The notes under the pieces are model-generated. The model had not been told where the DNA came from. It ran no database searches and saw only the letters and a list, made by a program, of their open reading frames with translations. From CALLPQ01 sp039819545 (GTDB lineage: Bacteria > Pseudomonadota > Alphaproteobacteria > Caulobacterales > Parvularculaceae): a DNA stretch of 64,000 bases. The stretch covers positions 124,001-188,000 of the forward strand of contig JBCBRS010000004.1 of the NCBI GenBank assembly GCA_039819545.1, in the 5' to 3' direction. Made by a program: the position numbers and the translations under genes. Every line of letters begins with the position of its first letter. Positions within the stretch are counted from its first letter, which is position 1. Shown piece after piece: positions 18,393 through 26,345 of the stretch.

Positions 18393-20219
18393 TTACGCAG
18401 CCTCTGCCTGACCAGCAATCACTGCCAGAAAACTCGCCGCATAGGCCTCGACCTTGGCGCGGCCCACCCCAAAAACCTCACCAAAGGCATCGACGCTGTC
18501 GGGCTTCTTGGCAGCCATATCCATCAGGGTACGGTCGGAAAAAATCACATAGGCCGGCACGCCGCGTTTTTGCGCAAGCGTCAGACGATGGTCCTTCAAG
18601 GCGGCGAAAAGGGTTTGTGACATGCCCGCAGGCACGGCGGCGCGCTTGGCCGTGCGCGATGCCGTTCGCTTGGGCAAATGCTGTTCGCGCATCTCAAAGG
18701 TCAGCGCCGCCTTTTGCGCTGCCTCGGCGTGGGTGCGTTGCACACTGCCATAATCAGGATCTATTGTTAAGATCCCTGCACTGACCATCTGACGGATAAT
18801 TGTGCGCCAGCGCGCGGGCGGATAGCGCTTGCCCTGACCATAAATCGGTAGGCGGTCGAATTTCCTATCCAGCACCTTTTGCGACCGGCTGGCGCGCAGC
18901 ACATCAATCAACAGGGTCGGCCCGAAACAACCGCCGGTCTGCTCAATCACCGACAGGACCATGCCAGCCTCGCCGCTGGCGTCGACCATGGTGGGCGGCG
19001 CGGTGCAGATATCACATTGGCCGCACGGCGCCATCGTTTCCCCGAAATAGTCGAGCAAGGCCTGCTTGCGACAGCGGACCGCCTCACACAAAGTCACAAG
19101 ATCATCCAGACGCTGATGATCGGCCTTGGAAGGGCCTTCGGGGTTCATCTCAATCATCCGTCGGCGCCGGGCCGCATCGCCTGCGCCATAAAGCATGACC
19201 GTGCGCGCCGGAGCCCCGTCGCGGCCCGCGCGGCCAATCTCCTGATAATACGCCTCCACCGAGGCGGGCATGGCATAATGAAAGACAAACCGGATGTCGG
19301 GTTTGTCGATCCCCATACCAAACGCCACCGTCGCAACCACGATCAGGTCCGGCTCCGTCAAAAACGCATTGAGCCGCCGCTTGCGATCCTCCGCCTCAAG
19401 ACCCGCGTGGTAAGCAACGGCGCGAAAGCCCTTCACCGTGAGGAGTTCGGCAATCTCATCGGTTTCCTTGCGCGACAGACAATAGATAATGCCCTGTTCG
19501 CCCTTGTGTTCGGCGAGCAGTTCAAGGATCTGCTCGCGTGGCTTTTCCTTTTCCATCACCGTCAGCGACAGGTTGGGCCGATCAAAACCATGAATATGAG
19601 CTTTTGGATTTTTGCCCAGCAGGCAGCGGGCAATCTCCGCCCGCGTTGTGGCATCTGCCGTCGCGGTAAACGCACTGATCGGCACACCGGGAAAATGATT
19701 GCGCAAGGTGCCAAGATTCAAATAGTCCGGGCGGAAATCATGTCCCCATTGGGAGACACAGTGCGCCTCATCCACCACAAAGCGGGCGAGCGACACCTGT
19801 CCGAGGGCGGCGATCATCCGCTCGGTCATCAGGCGTTCGGGCGCCATATAAAGAAGCTTGACCTCCCCGGCCTGCACCCGGCGCCAGTCGGCCACATTAT
19901 CCTCCCGCGCACGGCCCGAATGGATGGCCCCCGCGCCAACGCCCATGGCGTCTAGCTGCGCCAATTGATTATCCATGAGCGCAATCAGGGGCGAGACAAC
20001 AATTGTCACCCCGTCGGCCATCACGGCCGGCAACTGGTAACACAGCGACTTACCGGCGCCCGTGGGCATGACCGCCAATACGTTGGCGCCGCTCAGGATA
20101 TCATCAACAATCTCCGCCTGCCCCGGGCGAAAGGCATCAAACCCGAAAACGGATTTGAGGGTTTCGGTCGCAGCGGCTGGTATGTCCTGTGTCGGTGGCT
20201 TTAATTGTCCCTGCGGCAC
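18393..20219 (-). CDS. recQ: ATP-dependent DNA helicase RecQ
   Basis: 3'-5' DNA helicase in recombination and fork repair, 608 residues from a GTG start. Walker A TGAGKS at 53-58, DEAH box at 150-153, then FTATADATTRAEI and QEIGRAGRDG in the second RecA domain. The zinc-binding RQC part has CRKQALLDYFGE followed by CGQCDIC. A C-terminal HRDC domain (about 525-600, FAALKDHRLTLAQ through FGVGRAKVEAY) is present, so it is the full-length RecQ type. It diverges from parE. Confidence 0.95.
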   Translation of the reverse strand: MPQGQLKPPTQDIPAAATETLKSVFGFDAFRPGQAEIVDDILSGANVLAVMPTGAGKSLCYQLPAVMADGVTIVVSPLIALMDNQLAQLDAMGVGAGAIHSGRAREDNVADWRRVQAGEVKLLYMAPERLMTERMIAALGQVSLARFVVDEAHCVSQWGHDFRPDYLNLGTLRNHFPGVPISAFTATADATTRAEIARCLLGKNPKAHIHGFDRPNLSLTVMEKEKPREQILELLAEHKGEQGIIYCLSRKETDEIAELLTVKGFRAVAYHAGLEAEDRKRRLNAFLTEPDLIVVATVAFGMGIDKPDIRFVFHYAMPASVEAYYQEIGRAGRDGAPARTVMLYGAGDAARRRRMIEMNPEGPSKADHQRLDDLVTLCEAVRCRKQALLDYFGETMAPCGQCDICTAPPTMVDASGEAGMVLSVIEQTGGCFGPTLLIDVLRASRSQKVLDRKFDRLPIYGQGKRYPPARWRTIIRQMVSAGILTIDPDYGSVQRTHAEAAQKAALTFEMREQHLPKRTASRTAKRAAVPAGMSQTLFAALKDHRLTLAQKRGVPAYVIFSDRTLMDMAAKKPDSVDAFGEVFGVGRAKVEAYAASFLAVIAGQAEAA

Positions 20220-20508
20220 GCGGTACTCTTATGCTATGAAGATTGTTGCTGACGGTTTTAGACGTGCCATGATTTGCAGCAAGGCCAAACAGAATCGCCG
20301 GTTCGGGTACGCCGCAAGAAGCCCCGCCCCTTGGCTGGGCCGCTATAAAAACACAATATCTGCGATCGATGAAAAATATTTTTTATCGGCTAACGCGTGT
20401 ACAGTACGCGTGCCGACGGCGCCCTTTTCGCCGCTCTGCCCTTACAATTTGCTGTGCGAATCAGCAGATACAACTCCCGTGTTACAACCATGAAAGACCC
20501 TTACCGCC
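20220..20508. promoter_or_regulatory. recQ/parE divergent intergenic region
   Basis: 289 bp between divergent starts. It contains an AT-rich near-perfect palindrome at 20367-20388 (CGATGAAAAATATTTTTTATCG) and a directly repeated ACGCGT flanking GTACAGT at 20393-20411. These are likely promoter or regulator sites for parE. I see no convincing gene here. Confidence 0.4.
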
Positions 20509-22542
20509 ATGGCGCCAGCCCGTAAGTCCACCGCTGCCAAGAAGACTACCCGAAAAAAGACCGATGACCTGTTCGCTAATGGCGGGGATTATACCGCCAA
20601 GGATATCGAGGTCCTTGAGGGGTTGGAGCCGGTGCGCAAGCGGCCCGGCATGTATATTGGCGGCACCGATGAAAAAGCGCTGCACCATCTGTTTGCCGAA
20701 GTGCTCGACAATTCCATGGACGAGGCTGTGGCCGGGCACGCCAGCCGGATTGAGGTTGAATTGAGCGCGGATGGCTTTCTGTCGGTCACCGACAATGGCC
20801 GCGGGATTCCCATTGATCCGCACCCGAAGTTTAAGCCAAAATCTGCGCTGGAGGTGATCCTCACCACGCTGCATTCCGGTGGTAAGTTCGAGGGGAAGGC
20901 CTATGCCACCTCGGGCGGTCTGCACGGGGTTGGTGTGTCGGTGGTCAATGCGCTGGCCGATGATTTGACGGTGGAGGTCGCACGCAGCCGAACGCTGCAC
21001 CGCCAGACCTATGCGCGCGGCAAGCCCACCTCAAAACTGAAGAAAGTGGGCGATGCCCCCAACCGGCGCGGTACAACCATCCGCTTTCATCCGGATCCGG
21101 AGATTTTTGGCAAGAAGGCAGCCTTCAAACCAGCGCGCCTGTTCCGTATGGCGCGGTCAAAGGCCTATTTGTTTGGCGGGGTTGAAATCCGCTGGAAATG
21201 CGCACCCGCCCTGGTCAAGGATGACACCCCCGCCGAGGCGGTGTTTCACTTCAAGGCAGGGCTTGCGGATTATCTCACCTCTCTCGTGGCGGAGCGCCCG
21301 ACGGTTACCGATGATCTGTTCTGCGGCAAGGTGGAGCGCAAGGAAGACCAGGGGCACGGCGCCGTGGAATGGGCCATTACCTGGGGTGCGGCGGGCTTTG
21401 GTAAAGGCGGCGATATGGCCGACGGCTTCTGCCACTCCTACTGTAACACAATCCCCACGCCCGAAGGCGGCACCCACGAGGCGGGCTTGCGTGCCGCCCT
21501 CTCCAAAGGATTAAAGGCGTATGCGGAGCTTTCAGGAAATAAGAAAGCCGCCAACATCACCCAGGAAGATATCATGGGAACGGGCGGTGCCCTCCTCTCG
21601 GTCTTTGTGCGTAATCCAGAGTTCCAAGGTCAGACCAAAGACAAGCTCGCCACGGCGGAGGCCACACGCCTGACCGAAACGGCCATTCGTCCCGCCTTTG
21701 ACCACTGGCTCGCCAGTCACCCGAAGCAGGCGGACAAGCTCTTGCAATGGGTGATTGACCGCGCCGATGAACGCCAGCGCCGCCGCAAGGAAAAAGAGGT
21801 CAGCCGCGCCAGCGCCATGAAAAAACTTCGCCTGCCCGGTAAGCTCGCCGACTGCACCCAGCAAAATGCGGCGGGTACAGAGATTTTTCTGGTGGAGGGC
21901 GACAGCGCCGGTGGCTCCGCCAAACAGGCCCGAAACCGTGCGACGCAGGCTATTTTGCCCCTGCGCGGAAAAATCCTCAATGTGGCGAGCGCAACCCGCG
22001 ACAAGATCCTCGCCAATCAGGAAATTGCCGATATCGTGCTGGCACTGGGTGCCGGTATTGGCGGCAAGTTTGATGTTGATGATCTGCGCTATGAAAAAGT
22101 CATCATCATGACCGATGCCGATGTGGACGGCGCCCACATCGCAAGCCTCCTTATCACCTTCTTTTACCAGGAGATGCGCGACCTGATCACCAGCGGACGG
22201 CTCTATATGGCGCAGCCGCCCCTCTTCCGGTTATCGGCAGGCGGAAAGACCGTTTATGCCATGGACGAAGAAGAACGCGACGCCAAGCTGAGCAAAGACT
22301 TCAAAGCCAACCAGAAGGTCGATGTGGGCCGCTTCAAGGGGCTCGGCGAAATGAACCCACCGCAGTTGAAAGAAACAACCATGAACCCGGAAAGCCGCGT
22401 ACTCGCCCGCGTCATCATGCCCGAAGATAAAATGGAAGGTATCGCCGGGCTCGTGGACCAACTCATGGGTAAAAAAGCCGAGGGGCGCTTCGACTATATC
22501 CAGGCCAACGCCGCCTTTGTGGGCGCGGAGTTAGATGTATAA
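20509..22542 (+). CDS. parE: DNA topoisomerase IV subunit B
   Basis: ATPase subunit of topoisomerase IV, which decatenates daughter chromosomes. 677 residues. A Lys-rich N-terminal tail is followed by the GHKL ATPase fold: VRKRPGMYIGG, EVLDNSMDEAV, VTDNGRGIPIDPH and GGLHGVGVSVVNAL. The TOPRIM part has LVEGDSAGGSAKQARNR, ILPLRGKILNV and MTDADVDGAHI, and the C-terminus has GRFKGLGEMNPPQLKETTM, which separates ParE from GyrB together with the length below 700 residues. The ATG at 20509 follows a weak ribosome site. parC is not in the window. Confidence 0.95.
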   Translation: MAPARKSTAAKKTTRKKTDDLFANGGDYTAKDIEVLEGLEPVRKRPGMYIGGTDEKALHHLFAEVLDNSMDEAVAGHASRIEVELSADGFLSVTDNGRGIPIDPHPKFKPKSALEVILTTLHSGGKFEGKAYATSGGLHGVGVSVVNALADDLTVEVARSRTLHRQTYARGKPTSKLKKVGDAPNRRGTTIRFHPDPEIFGKKAAFKPARLFRMARSKAYLFGGVEIRWKCAPALVKDDTPAEAVFHFKAGLADYLTSLVAERPTVTDDLFCGKVERKEDQGHGAVEWAITWGAAGFGKGGDMADGFCHSYCNTIPTPEGGTHEAGLRAALSKGLKAYAELSGNKKAANITQEDIMGTGGALLSVFVRNPEFQGQTKDKLATAEATRLTETAIRPAFDHWLASHPKQADKLLQWVIDRADERQRRRKEKEVSRASAMKKLRLPGKLADCTQQNAAGTEIFLVEGDSAGGSAKQARNRATQAILPLRGKILNVASATRDKILANQEIADIVLALGAGIGGKFDVDDLRYEKVIIMTDADVDGAHIASLLITFFYQEMRDLITSGRLYMAQPPLFRLSAGGKTVYAMDEEERDAKLSKDFKANQKVDVGRFKGLGEMNPPQLKETTMNPESRVLARVIMPEDKMEGIAGLVDQLMGKKAEGRFDYIQANAAFVGAELDV

Positions 22543-22607
22543 ATAAGGCCTTTGCCCCTGGCGGCCACTGTGTTCATTCGTTCCATGAGTTTCTTCCGAG
22601 CACCCAA

Positions 22608-23264
22608 ATGACGATTTTTCGCTTCTATTGTTGTCTTTTTAGTCTGTGTGCTGTATTTTTCTTAACACCAGCTGCCAAGGCGCAAGACACCCAGCTTTGG
22701 ACGGCGCTGTTTGCCAATGGACAGCCCGATGAGGATAGCCGCCTTTTGCTTTGGTTTGATGGGCATGCGCGGTATCGCGATGATGTGGACAGGCTCGGGG
22801 TGTCAATCATCCGCCCGGGTGTGGGCACAAAGATCAATGACGGCCTCAGCCTGTGGGCGGGGTATGCGTGGGTTGTCAGCCGCGCAGCGGATCGCCCGTC
22901 AATTACCGAGCACCGGCTGTGGCAACAGGCAACCTATACCATGGTGAACGGCGATTGGGGCCGTTTGTCCGGGCGGACCCGGCTGGAGCAACGGTTTGTG
23001 GAAACCGGAGACGATACCGGCTGGCGCGTGCGTCAGTTCTTGCGCTGGGCGAAACCTGTGTCCCCGCGCTGGACGCTAACCGCCTGGAACGAAACCTTCA
23101 TTGCCCTGAACGATACCGATTTCGGGGCAGAGGGTGGCTATGACCAGAACCGGTTTTTCGCGGGCGCCCGCTGGCGCGCTACCAAGCGGTTTAGTCTGGA
23201 GGGGGGATACCTCACCACAATTTGTCACTCAGCTTTGTGGTGCCTTTACAGTAGGGACCATTGA
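22608..23264 (+). CDS. DUF2490-like outer membrane protein, 3' end probably altered
   Basis: 218-residue exported protein. Signal peptide about 1-25 ending AAKAQD. Mature part reads as a DUF2490-type beta barrel: DTQLWTALFANGQ, LSLWAGYAWVVSR, EHRLWQQATY, RTRLEQRFV, WRVRQFLRWAKP, WNETFIALND, QNRFFAGARWR and FSLEGGYL. Family members end with one or two further beta strands and a C-terminal aromatic. Here the frame instead ends TTICHSALWCLYSRDH, which does not look like a barrel strand, immediately before dispersed element copy B. The last strands may have been lost when that element arrived. Function of the family is unknown. Confidence 0.7.
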   Translation: MTIFRFYCCLFSLCAVFFLTPAAKAQDTQLWTALFANGQPDEDSRLLLWFDGHARYRDDVDRLGVSIIRPGVGTKINDGLSLWAGYAWVVSRAADRPSITEHRLWQQATYTMVNGDWGRLSGRTRLEQRFVETGDDTGWRVRQFLRWAKPVSPRWTLTAWNETFIALNDTDFGAEGGYDQNRFFAGARWRATKRFSLEGGYLTTICHSALWCLYSRDH

Positions 23265-23393
23265 GCGCGTTCACAAAAAGTGTGATCGTCGATGGTTCCC
23301 AAGCATCGACTTCGGTTAGAACGCGCAATTCCTAAAAAAAATATAGACTGCCTTTTTAATTCAACAAAAAGGTACCGCAGTCTAGGCCGTATT
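23263..23393. repeat. Dispersed palindromic element, copy B
   Basis: It opens GAGCGCGTTCACAAAAAGTG as in copy A, then has a hairpin GTCGATGG/CATCGAC and a second stem TAGACTGC at 23344-23351 against GCAGTCTA with inner CTTTTT/AAAAAG and ATTCAAC loop. It overlaps the last codons of the DUF2490 gene and touches the convergent PEP-CTERM gene's stop. It is likely both a repeat and a terminator. Confidence 0.55.
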
Positions 23394-24095
23394 CAGCGTT
23401 GTGTGCACCGGCTCCAAAACTGGCAGTGCCAGCTTAACGCCTCGCCTTCGCAACGCCTTTAACCGGCTGGCGGTGGCCATAAAGCCGAGGATCATCAGCG
23501 CCCAGGTCGTAGGTTCTGGCGCTGACGAGATGACCGAGGAAAATGGACCAGTCAGGGGAGTGGTCACCAGACCATCTGCGCCCGCCACACCAAAGGTATT
23601 CAGATTGGTGGAAGAGTTCACGGTGAGCGTAATATTCGTGGTATTAGGGTCGATACCGCTAATCACGAAATTATCCGCACAGCAATTAACCCAGCGAAAA
23701 TTGACTTCAAACGTACCGGGCCCGATTTGACGCACCTCATTCGCCTCATCGGCGACAGCGATAAAGGCCGATGGCGACAAACCGCTGAGGGTCAGACTCA
23801 ATTGACCGGCTTGCCCACGGCGCAAATTTGTGACCCCGCCGATGGAATAAAGATCCGTTGTCGTATCATGGTGGAAGTAAAGCTGAAATGCGCCAGGGGT
23901 TCGTTGAAACACCGGTGAGCTGGGCAAGTCATTATTATTGAAAAAAGCCTGCGCCGACTGGGCCTGACTAAAGGGTGTCGCCGTTGTTGTGCCACCACCG
24001 GGCAAGCCCACCTCGAACACGCGCACATTGGCTTGGGCGGGCGCAGCCAGCAGCGCGCACCACAAGGTGGCAATAAAAAAGCAAACCCGAACCAT
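23382..24095 (-). CDS. PEP-CTERM sorting-signal protein
   Basis: 237-residue exported protein from ATG 24095 (GAGGATCAGG upstream). The longer frame to 24518 has no homology-like content. Signal peptide 1-21, ending APAQA. Mature beta-rich domain includes TTTDLYSIGGVTNLRRG and LTLSGLSPSAF, with a Cys pair WVNCCADN. C-terminal sorting signal: APEPTTWALMILGF, hydrophobic helix, then LKALRRR. This is the alphaproteobacterial PEP-CTERM signal recognised by exosortase. A tail of about 19 residues follows the RRR, longer than usual. No exosortase gene is in the window. The protein is probably displayed at the cell surface or in extracellular matrix. Confidence 0.85.
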   Translation of the reverse strand: MVRVCFFIATLWCALLAAPAQANVRVFEVGLPGGGTTTATPFSQAQSAQAFFNNNDLPSSPVFQRTPGAFQLYFHHDTTTDLYSIGGVTNLRRGQAGQLSLTLSGLSPSAFIAVADEANEVRQIGPGTFEVNFRWVNCCADNFVISGIDPNTTNITLTVNSSTNLNTFGVAGADGLVTTPLTGPFSSVISSAPEPTTWALMILGFMATASRLKALRRRGVKLALPVLEPVHTTLNTA

Positions 24096-24267
24096 AGAAA
24101 CCTGATCCTCACTAGATCGAATGATCATAAAATTAGCGTCTATTTCTTTCCTAATATTCAGTACAGACCGCACATTTCGAGTGAAGTCCTTAAAAGCTCG
24201 TTCACCATAAATCGCACCGGAAGATCGGGACCACCGAATACCCCTAAGCATCATCCTTAAAAATTTA

Positions 24268-24296
24268 TTGACAGGCGCGGGCGACTTTCTTATTCC
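24268..24296 (+). promoter_or_regulatory. Sigma-70-like promoter
   Basis: TTGACA at 24268-24273 and TATTCC at 24291-24296 with 17-bp spacing. It is followed 25 bp later by a ribosome site and short ORF, and then the 147-aa gene. Confidence 0.55.
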
Positions 24297-24320
24297 CCAG
24301 CGCCTTATTGGAGGACTGCG

Positions 24321-24374
24321 ATGATCAATCATAATCAAATGCCTCCGTCTTGTCGGCCCGTGAAACGCCGATAA
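24321..24374 (+). CDS. Possible 17-residue leader peptide
   Basis: ATG at 24321 sits five bases after a strong GGAGGA and encodes MINHNQMPPSCRPVKRR, stopping at TAA. It is downstream of a good promoter and 125 bp upstream of the next gene. Either a leader peptide or a tiny protein. No match is known to me. Basic, proline-containing C-terminus. Confidence 0.4.
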   Translation: MINHNQMPPSCRPVKRR

Positions 24375-24498
24375 GGCGGGGACGGCAGGAACAATTCCGG
24401 CACCCGGATTCTTTCTGCATAAATTCAAACAGACCCACGGACCGACTGCGTCATGCAGAGCGGCATCTGTGGTATTTATTCCGTGTAGGGAGTATACT

Positions 24499-24942
24499 AT
24501 GTATTTGCGGTTTATCACGCCGCGCCGTGCCTATGGTGCGGTCCGCGGCGATATGCGTGCGGCTGGCCGACAAACAGCGTCCGGCCTCTTTCAAACGGCA
24601 GGCTCAGTGGAGCGTGATAGCGCGCAACCCTTGTGGCTTCGGCGGTCATTACGCGAGCAGTTTGACTGGTTCAATGCTGAACTCCCGATACCCACACGAA
24701 AAGGCATCGTCACCCGCCGGTCAAACCGGGCTTATGCAGGTCTGTGCTGGTTTCGCGACGGTTTGCGCGAACCTAAAACCCAAGAAGCGGTCTATCGCGC
24801 AAACCTGCTTGCGTGTCTGCTAAGCGAAGCGGATATACCCGTTACGCGGATCAAGACCCGCAATCCGGGTCAGATCGTTTATCACGATCCGATGCAGGTC
24901 GTCGCGATACCGAACGACGACCTGAACCTGACCTGGCATTAG
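24499..24942 (+). CDS. Conserved-looking hypothetical cytoplasmic protein
   Basis: 147 residues from ATG 24499 (GGGAG upstream); the track start at 24469 is less likely. No signal peptide or TM. MYLRFITPRRAYGAVRGD begins the protein, and QFDWFNAELPIP and GLCWFRDGLRE sit centrally. I recall similar short alphaproteobacterial proteins with a W-F-N ... I-C-W-F-R pattern, but no function is assigned. The last part (TRIKTRNPGQIVYHDPMQVV) looks like a ligand or nucleic-acid contact loop, which is speculation. Ends just before a bidirectional terminator. Confidence 0.7.
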   Translation: MYLRFITPRRAYGAVRGDMRAAGRQTASGLFQTAGSVERDSAQPLWLRRSLREQFDWFNAELPIPTRKGIVTRRSNRAYAGLCWFRDGLREPKTQEAVYRANLLACLLSEADIPVTRIKTRNPGQIVYHDPMQVVAIPNDDLNLTWH

Positions 24943-24960
24943 GCGCCAGCGAAAAGGATA

Positions 24961-24987
24961 GGTGCTGACCCGATTGTTGTCAGCACC
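24961..24987. terminator. Bidirectional hairpin terminator
   Basis: GGTGCTGAC / GTCAGCACC perfect 9-bp stem, 9-nt loop, between two convergent genes. No strong T-run is present, so efficiency is uncertain. Confidence 0.6.
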
Positions 24988-25000
24988 CGGTCTGTCATTC

Positions 25001-25456
25001 CTAATTCTGGGAGCGGCTTGCCTTGAGACCGGCTTTGGCGATGCCCGCCTCAGCGCAGGCAATATCCTGCTCCTGGCTGGCGCCGGAAACACCAATGGCT
25101 CCCAACAGATCGCCATCTTTTGAATACACCGGCACACCGCCGCCCACGGGCGCCCCGCGTGAACCCAACGCCCAGGCCAGCGAGCCATCCTCAACACTTT
25201 CGCGCAATCGCTGCGTCGGCGAGCCCCATCGGGCAGCATAATCTGCCTTTTCCATGGCGAGCTTTGCTGGCCCGGCACGGAGCAAATCCATTCGGCGATA
25301 GGCGGCCAGGTCAGTCTGGCGATCCACAACAGCCACCGCAACCGTGAGGTCATTTTCTGCCGCATAGACCATACACCCATCAATCATGGATTGAGCCGAC
25401 GCATCGGAAATGGTCATCGCAGAAATCTGAAAAGCAATAGCAAAAAACGTGTTCAT
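25001..25456 (-). CDS. Exported GlcG/HbpS family (DUF336) protein
   Basis: 151 residues from ATG 25456 with GGAG upstream. N-terminal signal-like stretch MNTFFAIAFQISAMTISDASA. The body matches the GlcG/HbpS family: VAVAVVDRQTDLAAYRRMD, KADYAARWGSPT, GAPVGGGVPVYSKDGDLLGA and IGVSGASQEQDIACAEAGI. Family members bind haem or cobalamin-like ligands or act as chaperone-like octamers, and HbpS is extracellular. The signal peptide here agrees with export. It may share a transcript with the DUF4149-like gene upstream (gap 88 bp). Confidence 0.85.
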   Translation of the reverse strand: MNTFFAIAFQISAMTISDASAQSMIDGCMVYAAENDLTVAVAVVDRQTDLAAYRRMDLLRAGPAKLAMEKADYAARWGSPTQRLRESVEDGSLAWALGSRGAPVGGGVPVYSKDGDLLGAIGVSGASQEQDIACAEAGIAKAGLKASRSQN

Positions 25457-25544
25457 GGCTGGTCTCCGTTCGCTTTCAATAAAGGCGCCCAGCGTCGTCG
25501 TCCCACGCCGGGACCCAGCGCGCAAGACCATCGTTCGTGCCTTT

Positions 25545-25958
25545 TTAAATCAGCGTCACCAGAGCAAAGCCCACAAAGATCAATTGGGCGATGTTCACCA
25601 TCACCGAGGCGCGGTGCCCCACGGCAAAATTCTTCGCCGCTGCTGCATCACCGGCGAGCTCTGCATCGCGCCACCCATTGATCTTTGGTACAAGCCATTG
25701 GCGCACCCCCAGCGTTGTCAGCGCCACAAGACCCAACCCTGCCGCGATTGCCGGCCGACCAATCAAGCACACTGTACCCACGCCCGCCGTAATGATCATA
25801 AATGCATAATAGGCCGGAAATAACCGCCGCAAAAAAAGCCCGGCCGCTTCTGGCTCAAGCGTTTTGAACACCGTTGGCGCAACCACCGCAGGGAAAAACA
25901 CCATGGCGCCAAACAAGGCCGCCACGCAGATGATACCGATATCCGCAATTGCCGTCAT
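25545..25958 (-). CDS. Four-TM membrane protein, DUF4149-like
   Basis: 137 residues with four predicted membrane helices at about 4-25, 46-66, 72-92 and 115-136. The pattern FPAVVAPTVF near residue 22, LRRLFPAYY, and GHRASVMVNIAQL resembles the DUF4149/TMEM205-like family. No function is established. ATG at 25958. Upstream of the GlcG-type gene on the same strand. Confidence 0.7.
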   Translation of the reverse strand: MTAIADIGIICVAALFGAMVFFPAVVAPTVFKTLEPEAAGLFLRRLFPAYYAFMIITAGVGTVCLIGRPAIAAGLGLVALTTLGVRQWLVPKINGWRDAELAGDAAAAKNFAVGHRASVMVNIAQLIFVGFALVTLI

Positions 25959-26067
25959 GGGGAGAGCTTTCTGATTTTCACACCAGCATTACGCCAGGGC
26001 GAGGCCCTTTGGATTGCCACCATAGACCGATGCGAAGGCTGCTCCGCCTACCGATTAAATCGTTTTT

Positions 26068-26196
26068 CTAATTAGCAACTGAAATCTTACCAAGCGGCAG
26101 CACCGGTTTGAGCACAGAAAATGCCGCCGCTGAGAAACCCGCCATAACGACACTGATGATCAAACCAATAATAATACCAAGTCGACCCCTTTTACT
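26068..26196 (-). CDS. Possible small single-TM protein (about 42 codons)
   Basis: Minus-strand frame ending with TAG at 26068. It reads RLGIIIGLIISVVMAGFSAA and then FSVLKPVLPLGKISVAN. There is a strong hydrophobic helix behind a basic stretch, and AAGGGG upstream. There is no ATG before the helix: the start would have to be TTG, or the ATG inside it. It may be a real small membrane protein or a decayed end of a larger gene. Low confidence. Confidence 0.25.
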   Translation of the reverse strand, partial: SKRGRLGIIIGLIISVVMAGFSAAAFSVLKPVLPLGKISVAN

Positions 26197-26232
26197 TATT
26201 CATGAATACTGAACGCACTGTGCCTGTCTGTC

Positions 26233-26322
26233 TAGTGCAGACGATGACAATGACGGTGACGGTCACGGTGACGGTGACGATAAGCAACACCGGTGGCCGG
26301 GGAAAAGCCCCGGCCCGTAAGG
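26233..26322 (+). pseudogene. Acidic Asp-Gly repeat stretch, possible gene remnant
   Basis: GGTGAC hexamer repetition between 26247 and 26276. In one plus frame it reads DDDNDGDGHGDGDD and continues to a stop near 26322. The pattern resembles calcium-binding Asp-rich tails of secreted proteins, but the frame has a TGA just upstream and no start. It could be the broken end of a lost gene or simple-sequence DNA. Followed by a GC hairpin (CCGGGGAAAAGCCCCGG). Confidence 0.25.
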
Positions 26323-26345
26323 CATGCCGCGTAGACTGCTGGGTA

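Noticed and set aside
18879..19955. 358-codon plus-strand ORF inside recQ
   Set aside because: Shadow of the recQ reading frame in high-GC DNA; no ribosome site or domain.
20220..20508. Short ORF beginning at 20236 between recQ and parE
   Set aside because: No ribosome site, antisense-like composition, and the region has promoter-like palindromes.
24268..24498. Riboswitch ahead of the 147-aa gene
   Set aside because: No conserved aptamer blocks were visible; a leader peptide is the simpler reading.
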